From Neobacillus bataviensis LMG 21833 (GTDB lineage Bacteria > Bacillota > Bacilli > Bacillales > Cytobacillaceae): a DNA stretch of 64,000 nt. Position numbers and translations under genes: made by a program. Below, one piece after another: positions 53,871-63,162 of this stretch (positions within the stretch are counted from its first letter, which is position 1; every line of letters begins with the position of its first letter). The notes beneath the pieces are model-generated. The model ran no database searches. It was given only the letters and a program-made list of their open reading frames with translations, and was not told where the DNA came from. The stretch covers positions 52,684 to 116,683 of the forward strand of contig NZ_AJLS01000056.1 in NCBI RefSeq assembly GCF_000307875.1, given 5' to 3'.

Positions 53871-55034
53871 CTATAATGATGCCTCATAAATAGCTAATAC
53901 GTCGTCACGATTTAACTTGGTAAAGTTGCCAAACTCACCGTTTGCCATTGCACGGTCGGCCATTAAATCGAGCTTCGTATCATCAATTTCATAATCAGCT
54001 AAACGTGATGGTGCTTCAATGCGATCCCAAAACTCACGCAGCTTACGAATTCCTTCAAGACCTGCTTCCTCAGCAGTCTTACCAGCAGCATCTACGCCGA
54101 ATACCCGGACAGCAAGCTGTTTAAAGCGCTCAGGTTTCACATGTAGGTTATGCTCCATCCAGTGCGGGAAAAGAATCGCCAGCCCGCCGCCATGCGGGAT
54201 GTCATAGACGGCTGAAACCGCATGCTCAAGATTATGGGTTGCCCAATCGCCGCGATAACCCATATTTAATATTCCGTTCAATGCCATGGTGCCGCTATAA
54301 AGAATTGTTGCCCGGTGCTGGTAGTTTTCTAGATCCGCCAGCAATTTGGGTGCTGTATCCATCACCGTAGTGAGCAACGATTCGCACATCCGATCCTGAA
54401 AGTCTGTATTTTCTTCCAGATGAAAATAATGTTCCAGTATATGTGACATCATATCGACGATTCCATAAATCGTTTGATTTCTTGGTACCGTAAACGTATT
54501 AACAGGATCTAAGATAGAAAATTTCGGGAATGTCACAGGACTTCCCCAGCCATGTTTTTCATTGGTTTCCCAATTCGTGATTACCGAGCCGGAATTCATT
54601 TCTGACCCAGTTGCCGCTAGCGTCAATACCGTACCAAAGGGAAGTGCTTCCATCGCAACAGCCTTTTTAACCACTAAGTCCCAAGCATCGCCATCATATT
54701 TAGACCCTGCTGCAATTAACTTGGTACAGTCGATGACACTGCCGCCGCCGACTGCTAAAAGGAACTCAATTCCTTCTCTTTTGCAGATTTCCACCCCTTT
54801 TCGGGCAGTTGAAATGCGGGGATTCGGTTCGACCCCGGAAAGTTCAAATACTTCGGCACCTACTTCTTGTAAAAGGGATGTAACCTTATCATAAAGACCG
54901 CTTCTTCTAATACTGCCGCCCCCATAGACGAGCAGCACTTTTTTGCCGTATTGAGGAATTTCTGTTTTTAATTGTTCAAGCTGGGCTTTCCCAAAGATTA
55001 ATTTTGTTGGATTCCAAAAAGTAAAATTCTTCAC
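53871..55034 (-). CDS. yugJ: Iron-containing alcohol dehydrogenase (YugJ/YugK, butanol dehydrogenase type)
   Basis: 387 residues. NAD(P)-binding Rossmann part ([27 protein letters not shown]) and an alpha-helical metal domain with the Fe ligands in [14 protein letters not shown] and [24 protein letters not shown]. It reduces aldehydes to alcohols or the reverse. A GTG start at 55032-55034 is preferred (GGAAGG upstream, N-terminus [12 protein letters not shown] as in the family). Two paralogues exist in B. subtilis; only one is seen here. Confidence 0.92.
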   Translation of the reverse strand: MKNFTFWNPTKLIFGKAQLEQLKTEIPQYGKKVLLVYGGGSIRRSGLYDKVTSLLQEVGAEVFELSGVEPNPRISTARKGVEICKREGIEFLLAVGGGSVIDCTKLIAAGSKYDGDAWDLVVKKAVAMEALPFGTVLTLAATGSEMNSGSVITNWETNEKHGWGSPVTFPKFSILDPVNTFTVPRNQTIYGIVDMMSHILEHYFHLEENTDFQDRMCESLLTTVMDTAPKLLADLENYQHRATILYSGTMALNGILNMGYRGDWATHNLEHAVSAVYDIPHGGGLAILFPHWMEHNLHVKPERFKQLAVRVFGVDAAGKTAEEAGLEGIRKLREFWDRIEAPSRLADYEIDDTKLDLMADRAMANGEFGNFTKLNRDDVLAIYEASL

Positions 55035-55130
55035 ATCGAACACCTTCCTTTTCATTTCCCATTATTATTTAAAATCATTATTTTTGCAAAAAAAAGAAAC
55101 CCTTACATCAAGATGAAGCAAGGAATCCAT

Positions 55131-56402
55131 TTAGACCCACCCCCTAAACAAGGAGGCTTCTGCTATTTTTCTTACACCCACCATATAAGCAGCCAATCGC
55201 ATATTTACGTTCCGAGTTTGTGCTAGTTCATAAATTTCATTGAAGGATTTGACTAGCCTCTCTCGTAATTTCTCCGCAATTTCTTCTTCTGTCCAATAAT
55301 ACCCTTGTTTATTTTGAACCCATTCAAAATAAGACACAGTGACCCCTCCAGCACCTGCCAATACATCAGGCACTAGTAAAATTTCACGCTCGGTAAGAAT
55401 CGTTGTCGCCTCAAGTGTGGTAGGCCCATTGGCTGCTTCAACGACAATACTCGCCCTAATATTGTGGGCGTTTTCCGCTGTGATTTGATTGGAGATGGCA
55501 GCAGGCACCAAAATGTCACAATCCAGCGTAAGCAATTCCTCGTTTGTAATTGCCCCTTCAAATAAACTGGTAACCGTACCAAAGCTGTCCCGCCGATCCA
55601 ATAGATAATTAATATTTAAACCATCTGGATCATAAAGGGCACCGTATACATCAGAAATTCCGATAACGATTGCACCTGCATCATGTAAAAACTTTGCGAT
55701 ATAGCTGCCTGCGTTCCCGAATCCTTGAATAACCACACGAGCCCCTTTAACCCGAATGCCGCGTCTTTTTACCGCTTCCTCGATACAAATCGTAACTCCC
55801 TTTGCGCCTGCTCTTTCGCGGCCCTCAGACCCTCCCAGCACAAGTGGCTTTCCCGTGATAAAGCCCGGGGAGTCGTTTTGCCGAAGACGACTGTATTCAT
55901 CTAACATCCAGGCCATAATTTGCGCATTCGTGTACATATCCGGGGCTGGGATATCTTTCGTTGCCCCGACGACTTGACTAATCGCACGAACGTACCCACG
56001 GCTTAAGCGTTCTAGTTCACCAAATGACATGGCTCGCGGGTTACAAACAACACCGCCTTTTCCTCCCCCAAAAGGCAGATCAGCAATTCCGCATTTCATA
56101 CTCATCCACATCGATAGTGCCTTGACTTCCTCTTCATTTACCCTTGGATGAAAGCGGACACCGCCCATTGTTGGCCCAAGGGCGTCATTATGCTGGGCGC
56201 GGAATCCTGAGAAAACTTTTGTCGACCCATCATCCATGCGTACAGGAATCCTGACACTAAGTGATTTCAAAGGTTCCTCTAATAAATGAACCATATCTTC
56301 GTTATACCCTAGTTTTTTACATGCATCGTGAATCACAATTTGTGTTGATGTAAGAAGGCTCACTATTTCTCTTTTCTTTCCGTCTCCATCAGTTGTCCCC
56401 AT
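55131..56402 (-). CDS. rocG: NAD-dependent glutamate dehydrogenase (RocG/GudB type)
   Basis: 423 residues: the glutamate site PFGGGKGGV (K115), the catalytic TKDIPAPDM, and a Rossmann motif GFGNAGSYIAKF. It deaminates glutamate to 2-oxoglutarate. It follows rocD by 26 nt in a probable rocD-rocG unit for arginine/ornithine degradation, in which glutamate from ornithine is removed. ATG with AGGGGTG upstream. Whether it is RocG or GudB cannot be decided by eye; neighbours favour RocG. Confidence 0.93.
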   Translation of the reverse strand: MGTTDGDGKKREIVSLLTSTQIVIHDACKKLGYNEDMVHLLEEPLKSLSVRIPVRMDDGSTKVFSGFRAQHNDALGPTMGGVRFHPRVNEEEVKALSMWMSMKCGIADLPFGGGKGGVVCNPRAMSFGELERLSRGYVRAISQVVGATKDIPAPDMYTNAQIMAWMLDEYSRLRQNDSPGFITGKPLVLGGSEGRERAGAKGVTICIEEAVKRRGIRVKGARVVIQGFGNAGSYIAKFLHDAGAIVIGISDVYGALYDPDGLNINYLLDRRDSFGTVTSLFEGAITNEELLTLDCDILVPAAISNQITAENAHNIRASIVVEAANGPTTLEATTILTEREILLVPDVLAGAGGVTVSYFEWVQNKQGYYWTEEEIAEKLRERLVKSFNEIYELAQTRNVNMRLAAYMVGVRKIAEASLFRGWV

Positions 56403-56428
56403 TTTGGCACCCCTAGTAATTTTTCCAT

Positions 56429-57628
56429 TTACCCCAAAACTTTGCTAATCCGCTCAATTGCCCAATCTAATTCTTCTTTACTGATAACAAGCGGCGGTGC
56501 GAATCGAATGACTGTGTCATGTGTTTCTTTACATAATAGCCCATGATCTTTTAATTGTTCACAATACCCGCGGGCTGGTTCCGTTAATTCCACACCAATA
56601 AACAATCCTCGTCCGCGAACGTCCTTGATTTTAGGATTCTTAATTTCCTTTAATTTGTTGATAAAATACTCCCCAAGCTCTAAGGATTTTTCCGAAAGCT
56701 TTTCATCTACAAGTACATCAAGGGCCGCAATTGAAACAGCGCAGGCCATCGGATTTCCACCAAATGTTGACCCGTGGGAACCTGGGTTGAAGACACCTAA
56801 AATATCCTTGTCAGCAACCACGCACGAGATTGGGAATACGCCACCCCCAAGTGCTTTACCGAGGATATACATATCCGGCTCAATGCCTTCCCATTCACAG
56901 GCAAACATTTTTCCTGTACGCGCCAAACCTGCCTGAATTTCATCGGCAATAAAGAGCACATTGTTTTCCTTACATAAATCAAATGCAGCCTTCATAAAGC
57001 CTGCTGGTGGAATGACAATTCCTGCCTCACCTTGGATGGGCTCGATTAAAAAGGCTGCTGTGTTTGGGGTAATCGCAGACTTAAGTGCCTCTAAATCACC
57101 ATATGGAATAAGCTTAATACCTGGCAGCATCGGGCCAAATCCCCGTTTATATTCGGCATCGGATGACAATGAAACAGCTGTCATCGTTCTTCCGTGGAAA
57201 TTCCCTATACAGGCGATGATTTCTGCCTGGTCTTCCGCAACCCCTTTTACATCATAGCTCCAGCGGCGTGCTGCCTTAACAGCCGTTTCAACAGCCTCTG
57301 CCCCTGTGTTCATCGGTAAGACCATTTCTTTCTTCGCTAACTGGCAAACCTTTTCATACCAAGGACCAAGCTGGTCGTTATGGAAAGCACGTGAAGTTAA
57401 TGTAACCTTATCCGCTTGATCCTTTAATGCTTGAATAATTTTTGGATGGCAGTGTCCTTGGTTAACAGCAGAGTAAGCACTAAGCATATCCATGTATTTA
57501 TTGCCTTCAGGATCTTCTACCCAAACACCCTCCGCACGTGAGATGACAATTGGCAGCGGATGATAATTATTGGCACCGTATTTCTCGGTCTTTTCAATCA
57601 ATTCGTTTGTATTCCTATTGGCCGACAT
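56429..57628 (-). CDS. rocD: Ornithine aminotransferase
   Basis: 399 residues, class III PLP aminotransferase: [17 protein letters not shown], the cofactor aspartate in [15 protein letters not shown], and the PLP lysine in [10 protein letters not shown] (K258). It converts ornithine and 2-oxoglutarate into glutamate semialdehyde and glutamate. ATG at 57626-57628 with GGAGG upstream. An ACAATACTATTGT dyad (57668-57680) lies in its leader or promoter region. Confidence 0.95.
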   Translation of the reverse strand: MSANRNTNELIEKTEKYGANNYHPLPIVISRAEGVWVEDPEGNKYMDMLSAYSAVNQGHCHPKIIQALKDQADKVTLTSRAFHNDQLGPWYEKVCQLAKKEMVLPMNTGAEAVETAVKAARRWSYDVKGVAEDQAEIIACIGNFHGRTMTAVSLSSDAEYKRGFGPMLPGIKLIPYGDLEALKSAITPNTAAFLIEPIQGEAGIVIPPAGFMKAAFDLCKENNVLFIADEIQAGLARTGKMFACEWEGIEPDMYILGKALGGGVFPISCVVADKDILGVFNPGSHGSTFGGNPMACAVSIAALDVLVDEKLSEKSLELGEYFINKLKEIKNPKIKDVRGRGLFIGVELTEPARGYCEQLKDHGLLCKETHDTVIRFAPPLVISKEELDWAIERISKVLG

Positions 57629-57711
57629 GAATCATTCCTCCATTTCATTCCTTACATTTATGTATAGACAATACTATTGTAGCCGAGCAGGGAAAAAGAA
57701 TGAACAGATTT

Positions 57712-57757
57712 GATAAAAAAAGCCTGAGCCAACTAATTTAATAGCTGGGCTCAGGCT
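57712..57757 (-). terminator. Terminator after yugI
   Basis: Minus-strand AGCCTGAGCC / GGCTCAGGCT stem followed by TTTTTTT. Confidence 0.92.
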
Positions 57758-57766
57758 TCTCAAGAC

Positions 57767-58168
57767 TTATTTTTTTATTAAATCTTCGCGTTGGGATTGA
57801 TCAATCCACTCTTGTAACTTATCTTTTAATGTGTTAAAACCTTGCCCGCCGTCAACTTCAGGAATAATTGCAGCCGCTTGGCGTTTGCGCGGCTTCTTTG
57901 GTTTAGCAGCCTGTTGAACAGGTGCTTCTTCAGTAGCGCGGATTGAAAGGCCGATTTTGCCAGCTCCTTCATCGATTGACAAGACCTTAACGTTAACTTC
58001 ATCGCCAACTTTAAGGTGATCATTAATATCTTTTACATATCCGTGCGTAATTTCCGAAATATGAACAAGACCTTGGGTTTGTTCGTTGAGTGCAACAAAC
58101 GCTCCATAAGGCTGAATTCCTGTTACCTTACCTGCTAATATACTACCTATTTCAACTTTTTCTGTCAT
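57767..58168 (-). CDS. yugI: YugI-like S1 RNA-binding general stress protein 13
   Basis: 133 residues with one S1 domain (residues 8-75): GSILAGKVTGIQPYGAFVAL, GLVHISEITHGYVKD and KVLSIDEGAGKIGLSIRA. A basic linker (KPKKPRKRQ) precedes an acidic tail. B. subtilis YugI associates with the ribosome. ATG at 58166-58168, AGGAG upstream. Monocistronic. Confidence 0.93.
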   Translation of the reverse strand: MTEKVEIGSILAGKVTGIQPYGAFVALNEQTQGLVHISEITHGYVKDINDHLKVGDEVNVKVLSIDEGAGKIGLSIRATEEAPVQQAAKPKKPRKRQAAAIIPEVDGGQGFNTLKDKLQEWIDQSQREDLIKK

Positions 58169-58393
58169 AAAAACACTCCTAATTTATAAAAAATTTTATC
58201 CCTTATATGCGCATTAAAAGATTATATCATACTACCTAGTTTTAATCAAAGAAGCATTTTATATGAAATAGGTGATGCTCCAAGCTTTTCCATAAAAATC
58301 TTAACAAAATGTTCAAAAGTGGCATAAGAAATAAAAAATTTACCATGATATACTAATAGTGAGAAATTATCTTTTCAGGAAGAGGTGAACTGT

Positions 58394-58624
58394 ATGAGCT
58401 CAATTGGTAACACCATTAAAACTGCACGCGAGATGCTCCATATGACCCAAGAAGAATTGGCTCAGAAGGTTAGAGTTGGAACACAGACCATTGAGAAATA
58501 TGAATCTGGGGAACAAATGCCGAGTACTCAGACAATCATGAAGTTATCTACTGTTCTGGATATCCCGGCTTCTGAATTATTACAACACCAAGTTCATACA
58601 AATTCTGCCCCTACGAATCTGTAA
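58394..58624 (+). CDS. Small XRE-family helix-turn-helix regulator
   Basis: 76 residues: IGNTIKTAREMLHMTQEELA and QTIEKYESGEQMPSTQTIMK form the Cro/C1-type HTH. No sensing or protease domain follows, so it acts as a stand-alone repressor or activator. ATG at 58394, AGAGGTG upstream. No toxin or phage gene is adjacent. Target unknown. Confidence 0.85.
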   Translation: MSSIGNTIKTAREMLHMTQEELAQKVRVGTQTIEKYESGEQMPSTQTIMKLSTVLDIPASELLQHQVHTNSAPTNL

Positions 58625-58640
58625 TATAACCTAAGAATGC

Positions 58641-58669
58641 AAAAGCGGTAAAATGTACCGCTTTTTTTA
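58641..58669 (+). terminator. Terminator after the XRE gene
   Basis: AAGCGGTA / TACCGCTT stem with AAATG loop and T run. Confidence 0.9.
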
Positions 58670-58751
58670 TTTATTTATTTTTTTCTGTTTAGAAAATGGA
58701 AATTCTGGGTATCCTTTAGACGTAAAGCTTTCTAGTATTCCCCCTTTTTGA

Positions 58752-58787
58752 AGAGGACAACCAAATTGGTTTGTCCTCTTTTTTTAT
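58752..58787. terminator. Hairpin at the end of yugE
   Basis: AAGAGGACAA / TTTGTCCTCTT hairpin. The T run is on the plus strand, but yugE ends here on the minus strand, so it is possibly bidirectional. Confidence 0.6.
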
Positions 58788-59047
58788 AGCGAGCAAGATT
58801 CATTTTCTTTAATCATTAATAATTCCTCCGCTACTTTTAGGCAGCTATTCATTGGGATTATTTTTTCAAAAGAAAATTCGTATATGGCTTGAATTCTCTT
58901 GGCCAGTTTAGATGGATCGTTCAGTTCATGGACGGCTTGAATCGTGTCTGCTATTTCCGTATCATAGTCCCCATTTTTCAAGTGAAAGGGATCCCACTCA
59001 TTTAGCACATCCACAAATTGTAAATTCGTTTGAAGCTCTTTTCTCAT
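58784..59047 (-). CDS. yugE: YugE-like DUF1871 protein
   Basis: 87 residues, all-helical, VDVLNEWDPFHLKNGDYDTE at the N-terminus, matching the YugE/DUF1871 family. Function unknown. In B. subtilis yugE is close to kapB/kapD and yugI, as here. ATG at 59045-59047 with GGAGACAG upstream. Confidence 0.8.
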   Translation of the reverse strand: MRKELQTNLQFVDVLNEWDPFHLKNGDYDTEIADTIQAVHELNDPSKLAKRIQAIYEFSFEKIIPMNSCLKVAEELLMIKENESCSL

Positions 59048-59111
59048 TTTTCTGTCTCCTATTATTTTTACATTTAATAAATAATTTTATCCTACTTTTT
59101 CCCTCAAGAAC

Positions 59112-60296
59112 CTATCTAATAACGGTTAACAGCTGTTGAAGAATTTCCTCCGCAGGTATTAGAGCATTCCCGCCGCCTTGGGCAAAGGAATCATTTCCCC
59201 CGCCTTTGCCGTTTAGTAAGGGCAAGATCTCCCCCACCAATGCTTTCATATTTTCTGTTCTCGTGGTACCGCGGGCACAGACTAGCTGCATACGGGAGTC
59301 ATTCGCTGACACAAACAAGACTAGTGCTCCATCATCTTCAGCAATCACGAACCTAGCCAGCTTCTGAAGCTCCTGAATTGTTCGGTTTTGAAACACCTCA
59401 GCGACAATATGATTATTTTTAGCCAACAAGTCATTCGCTTCATATTGAAGTAAACTTTCTTGTGCTTGCTCAAGTGCCTTCTCAGTAAGTTTTCCATTTT
59501 CCAGCAGCCGTGCCACAGCCTGCTCCATTTCCGCTTCCGGGGCATTAAGGAGCTTCGTTAATCCAAGCAAAAGCCTTTGCTTGTCTCCAAGCAGTTGAAG
59601 CACTCGATTGCCGCAAGCAAATTGAATCCGGACTTTCTTCCTTTGTTTTTCCCAATCTAATATTTTTATTCCCCTGACCTCACCGGTTGCCTTTGGATGC
59701 GTCCCGCCGCAGCCGTTATAATCAAATTCCGGAATAATCACGAGCCGGATATCTTTTTTTACCTTCGTTTCTTTCCTTAGGGGATAGTGGGACAGCTCTT
59801 CTTCCGTTACCCATTTGGTTTCAATCGGCCTGTTCTCTAAAATAATCCTATTCGCAAGCGCCTCTGCTTTCTTCACTTCCGCATCTGTCAGATTTTCAGT
59901 TTCAAGATCAATCGTCAGGTTGTCTACCCCTAAATGAAAACCAACCGTATTGTAATCAAATAATTGCTCAAAAGCGGCCGATAATATATGCTGCCCTGCG
60001 TGCTGCTGCATATGATCAAATCGCCGTTCCCAATCAATAGTGCCTGACACCTCACCTGCACTATCCTGTAATGGGCTCTCCAAGTAATGGCGAACCTCTC
60101 CATCAATTTCTTCGACATTCACTACTTTTTCAACTGAAATTGTGCCCGTATCATGCGGCTGTCCCCCACCCGTTGGATAAAAGGCGGTTTGGTCTAAAAC
60201 GGCATACCAATTTCCATTCTCGTCTTTTTCTTGCTTTAAAACATGGGCAGTAAAAGTTTGTATGTAGGCATCTTGATAATAAATTTTATTTTTCAT
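59112..60296 (-). CDS. Alanyl-tRNA editing protein AlaX (long form with DHHA1)
   Basis: 394 residues. Editing-site zinc ligands H95 and H99 (HMQQHAGQH) and C196/H200 (CGGTHPKATGE), then a DHHA1 domain ending in GGKGGGNDSFAQGGG. It removes serine or glycine mischarged on tRNA-Ala in trans. The N-terminal GGGQPHDTG motif and length are those of AlaX-L. Monocistronic; SD GGGGTGTTTTTGCA is moderate. Confidence 0.93.
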   Translation of the reverse strand: MKNKIYYQDAYIQTFTAHVLKQEKDENGNWYAVLDQTAFYPTGGGQPHDTGTISVEKVVNVEEIDGEVRHYLESPLQDSAGEVSGTIDWERRFDHMQQHAGQHILSAAFEQLFDYNTVGFHLGVDNLTIDLETENLTDAEVKKAEALANRIILENRPIETKWVTEEELSHYPLRKETKVKKDIRLVIIPEFDYNGCGGTHPKATGEVRGIKILDWEKQRKKVRIQFACGNRVLQLLGDKQRLLLGLTKLLNAPEAEMEQAVARLLENGKLTEKALEQAQESLLQYEANDLLAKNNHIVAEVFQNRTIQELQKLARFVIAEDDGALVLFVSANDSRMQLVCARGTTRTENMKALVGEILPLLNGKGGGNDSFAQGGGNALIPAEEILQQLLTVIR

Positions 60297-60374
60297 TGCA
60301 AAAACACCCCGTTAAATTTATGTATGACCATATTGTCTAAAAATATGGTAAATTAATCAAGCCTGAATGATAAA

Positions 60375-60402
60375 AACCTGTCCTTTTTACAGAACAGGCT
60401 TC
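60375..60402 (-). terminator. Terminator after the Gly/Gln-rich protein gene
   Basis: AGCCTGTTCTG / AGGACAGGTT hairpin followed by TTTTATC on the minus strand. Confidence 0.78.
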
Positions 60403-60420
60403 ATTTATTAAAGATGGAAT

Positions 60421-60780
60421 TTATTTTTTCTCTTTCTTCCGCTGTCCAAATGTTGCTGGATTAAATCCGCCCATTCCTTGCGGGAAACCTGTTTGTTGCT
60501 GACTGCCCATCCCTTGAGGGAAAGCCGTCTGCTGACCGCCCATCATTTGCGGGAATCCTTGCTGCCCATAGCTACCCATTTGTGGAAAACCCTGTTGACT
60601 TCCGCCCATTTGTGGATATCCATGCTGGAAGCCCCCCATCATTTGTGGATGACCATGCTGATAGCCGCCCATCGTCTGTGGATAACCATGGTATGGGTAC
60701 CCTCCCATTTGTTGCCCGAAACCTGGCTGCGGGAAGCCCATTTGCTGTCCAGGAAAACCGCCGAATTGTCTTTTTTCCAT
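60421..60780 (-). CDS. Gly/Pro/Gln/Phe-rich repeat protein, coat-like
   Basis: 119 residues of low complexity. Units of about 10 residues recur: GYPQTMGGYQHG, HPQMMGGFQHG, YPQMGGSQQG, FPQMGSYGQQG, FPQMMGGQQTA, FPQGMGSQQQTG. The C-terminus is basic (FGQRKKEKK). The composition resembles Bacillus spore coat or surface proteins, but no named family is recognised. ATG at 60778-60780 with AAGGAGG upstream. The repeats may favour self-assembly (inference). Confidence 0.8.
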   Translation of the reverse strand: MEKRQFGGFPGQQMGFPQPGFGQQMGGYPYHGYPQTMGGYQHGHPQMMGGFQHGYPQMGGSQQGFPQMGSYGQQGFPQMMGGQQTAFPQGMGSQQQTGFPQGMGGFNPATFGQRKKEKK

Positions 60781-60872
60781 TTTATTCGCCTCCTTACATT
60801 CTCCCTGTAGTGTATGTACCACTTTTTGGATAAGCTTAGATTAATACCTATAAGAAAAAATTATTTTTTCAA

Positions 60873-60900
60873 CAAAAAAACTATCCCATAAATGAGATAG
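60873..60900 (-). terminator. Terminator after the SOD-like gene
   Basis: CTATCTCAT / ATGGGATAG stem then TTTTTTT on the minus strand. Confidence 0.82.
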
Positions 60901-60907
60901 GTAAGTT

Positions 60908-61459
60908 CTATTTCTTTTCATCCTGGGCCTTTTTTTGCCCTGCTTTTTTATTTTTAGAAATTTCCCCGCAGGCAATCCGCTTTCCCGAATCTCCGGCAGG
61001 CTGGCTCATCCCATCATCCTTCCCTTCATGTACTACGATTGAAGTACCTTCTTTTGTAAACAGTGATTTTTTCCCGTCCGTTAAGGTGACGTTTGGAGCC
61101 ATTAGGTCTGCTTTTGCCGATTCATCATCCCCGACAATTAAATTCGGCAGGTCACCGGCATGCGCCCCTTTTGGATGAAGCAGGCCATGTTCCTTTTTTT
61201 CAGGATTGAAATGGCTTCCCGCAGATTTAAAGTCAGGTGCTTCACATTTTCCTGTGTCATGAATATGGATGGCATGCTCCCCAGCCGGGAGCCCTTTTAA
61301 ATTTACTGTCATTTTAACGCCGCTGGACTGCTCAGCTAAAGTCACAGTTCCGAGCGAATCACCAACAGCATTAAACATTTCTACATCTACCTTTTTGACT
61401 TCCTTTTCCATGCATCCTGTAAGCATGAGGAGTGGAATCATCAGCCAGAACTTCTTCAT
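60908..61459 (-). CDS. yojM: Cu/Zn superoxide dismutase-like lipoprotein (YojM type)
   Basis: 183 residues. Lipoprotein signal (LMLTGC, C16). The SOD fold has metal-binding histidines in HAIHIHDTG (HxH), GSHFNP, the [12 protein letters not shown] zinc loop and IVVHEGKDD, plus a disulfide Cys pair (CEAP, ACGEI). As far as can be read all Cu and Zn ligands are present, whereas B. subtilis YojM is reported to lack some. ATG at 61457-61459, GGGGGATT upstream. Confidence 0.88.
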   Translation of the reverse strand: MKKFWLMIPLLMLTGCMEKEVKKVDVEMFNAVGDSLGTVTLAEQSSGVKMTVNLKGLPAGEHAIHIHDTGKCEAPDFKSAGSHFNPEKKEHGLLHPKGAHAGDLPNLIVGDDESAKADLMAPNVTLTDGKKSLFTKEGTSIVVHEGKDDGMSQPAGDSGKRIACGEISKNKKAGQKKAQDEKK

Positions 61460-61542
61460 ATGTAATCCCCCAACTTTAGACAATTTGCCATTAGTATGGG
61501 CAAACAGGTCATGACCTATTCAAAATTTATGAGTCCTATATA

Positions 61543-61580
61543 CGAAAAAAAAAGGAACAGCATTTGTTAACTGTCCCTTT
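61543..61580 (-). terminator. Terminator at the end of the small membrane protein gene
   Basis: AAAGGGACAG / CTGTTCCTTT hairpin followed by nine T on the minus strand; the stop codon lies in the hairpin. Confidence 0.82.
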
Positions 61581-61776
61581 GTGTGGATTGGTTATTTTTT
61601 ATTTGTTCCTCTAACGCTTTTGTCTTTTCAGCTTCCCGTCTAGAAACTTTCATGATGAAACGCATTGTAAAAAAGGCGGCAATCATAAAGATTGTTAGGC
61701 TAATAACAGCTGGTATATATTCTGATTTATCCTCTGGAAAGTATAAAAATAAAGCTAGCACTGATGGTTGAAACAT
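61567..61776 (-). CDS. Small single-TM membrane protein
   Basis: 69 residues: short N-terminus, one TM helix (about 22-42, IPAVISLTIFMIAAFFTMRFIM), then a charged cytosolic helix (REAEKTKALEEQIKNNQ). AAGGGAGAAGAAAA ribosome binding site. No family recognised. Next to the cyclophilin lipoprotein gene. Confidence 0.7.
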   Translation of the reverse strand: MFQPSVLALFLYFPEDKSEYIPAVISLTIFMIAAFFTMRFIMKVSRREAEKTKALEEQIKNNQSTQRDS

Positions 61777-61867
61777 TTTTCTTCTCCCTTTCTTCTAAAG
61801 GAACTGCTCTATTGATTATAGCAACAAAAAACATTTCACACCAATGAATCTGCACGAATAGATACTG

Positions 61868-62617
61868 TTACTTTAAAACATTGATTTTTTTAATGATTAC
61901 ATCTGTTTCCGGTTTATCCTTCTCATCCGCGGGAGTGGCAGCAATTTTATCGACAATATCCATCCCCTCAACTACCTGGCCAAAAACAGTATGGCGATGA
62001 TCAAGCCAAGGTGTACCCCCGTTTTGATCATAGGCATCGATAATTTCCTTCGGGTATCCGGCCTTTTCCATTTCCGACTTCATGGAAGGGTCGAGTGATG
62101 TGCTTTGAACGATAAAAAACTGACTGCCGTTCGTATTTACACCTGAATTGGCCATTGACAAGGCGCCGCGAAGATTATACAGATTTTTCGAGAATTCATC
62201 CTCAAATGGCTTCCCCCAAATACTCTCTCCACCGGTTCCGTTGCCGTTCGGATCCCCACCTTGAATCATGAAGTCTTTAATGACACGATGAAAAATTAAA
62301 CCGTCATAATATCCTTCTTCACTATGCTTCACAAAGTTTTCAACGGCTTTAGGCGCATATTCTGGGAATAATTTAATTTTTATCGTCCCCATCGATGTTT
62401 CCATTTCCACCAGTTTTTCATTTTCTGAAACCTCTGTTGATAGCTGAGGATAAACAGCATTTGTCACTTGTTGTTCTCCTTCCTTCTTCTGCTCTGTCTT
62501 TGGCGCCGCAGTTTTCGATTTCGATTGTGTATCTTCATTCTTCGAGCTTGTCCCACATGCAGCTAATACCATAATAATCGACAATAACATAATTAGTATT
62601 TTCAAATTTCTTCTCAT
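61868..62617 (-). CDS. Cyclophilin-type peptidyl-prolyl isomerase lipoprotein
   Basis: 249 residues. Signal peptide with lipobox LAAC (C21), a Ser/Lys/Glu-rich linker, then a cyclophilin domain: [39 protein letters not shown] and [17 protein letters not shown] with the conserved Arg, Gln, Phe and His. It should catalyse folding of secreted proteins at the membrane-wall interface. ATG at 62615-62617. Confidence 0.93.
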   Translation of the reverse strand: MRRNLKILIMLLSIIMVLAACGTSSKNEDTQSKSKTAAPKTEQKKEGEQQVTNAVYPQLSTEVSENEKLVEMETSMGTIKIKLFPEYAPKAVENFVKHSEEGYYDGLIFHRVIKDFMIQGGDPNGNGTGGESIWGKPFEDEFSKNLYNLRGALSMANSGVNTNGSQFFIVQSTSLDPSMKSEMEKAGYPKEIIDAYDQNGGTPWLDHRHTVFGQVVEGMDIVDKIAATPADEKDKPETDVIIKKINVLK

Positions 62618-62743
62618 ATAGTCATCCCTCCATTTTTACACTTTAACCGAAATTTTGTTTTTTTGCACTTTGTTTTTAATTTAGCCTTTTTTCTATTAAA
62701 ATGAAAGTATAGAAGAAGAAATTATAGTCAGGAGTTGTTTTTG

Positions 62744-63124
62744 TTGGCAGAATTACAGGTGGGTGAAGTTGTAACGGGGATTTATAAAACTGGGAAATAT
62801 ATCGGTGAAATAACCGAGATCCGTCCCCAGCATTATTTAGTCAGGGTGTTAGCGGTCATAAAGCATCCGATGCAAGGGGATTTGCACAGTCCAAAAGACG
62901 CAGATGTACTTATTTTTCATGAAAGACGCGCGCTCAGCTTTAGGGAACAGGCGAATATCCCAAAACAAATGGTCAAACCGTTTGAAAATGAAGTTCCAGA
63001 ATATATGGAATCGCTAAAGGAAGCCGTTGCTAAAATGAAAACGGAGCTTGCTGAGACAGCTTCGGAATGGGCTGAAATGAGTATTAAAGCGATGGAATCA
63101 TTGGAGAAGGATTATAAATTTTAG
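62744..63124 (+). CDS. kapB: KapB, kinase-associated lipoprotein B-like
   Basis: 126 residues: VGEVVTGIYKTGKYIGEITE and HPMQGDLHSPKDADVLIFHERRALSFREQANIPKQMVKPF match KapB of B. subtilis, which is needed for KinB-dependent sporulation signalling. A lipobox is not visible, despite the name. TTG at 62744 with AGGAG 9 nt upstream, or TTG at 62741. kinB itself is not adjacent here. Convergent with kapD. Confidence 0.88.
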   Translation: MAELQVGEVVTGIYKTGKYIGEITEIRPQHYLVRVLAVIKHPMQGDLHSPKDADVLIFHERRALSFREQANIPKQMVKPFENEVPEYMESLKEAVAKMKTELAETASEWAEMSIKAMESLEKDYKF

Positions 63125-63128
63125 CATA

Positions 63129-63161
63129 CAATAGGCCAAATCAGTTTGAATGATTTGGCCT
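63129..63161. terminator. Bidirectional terminator between kapB and kapD
   Basis: AGGCCAAATCA / TGATTTGGCCT perfect 11-bp stem. Confidence 0.9.
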
Positions 63162-63162
63162 T

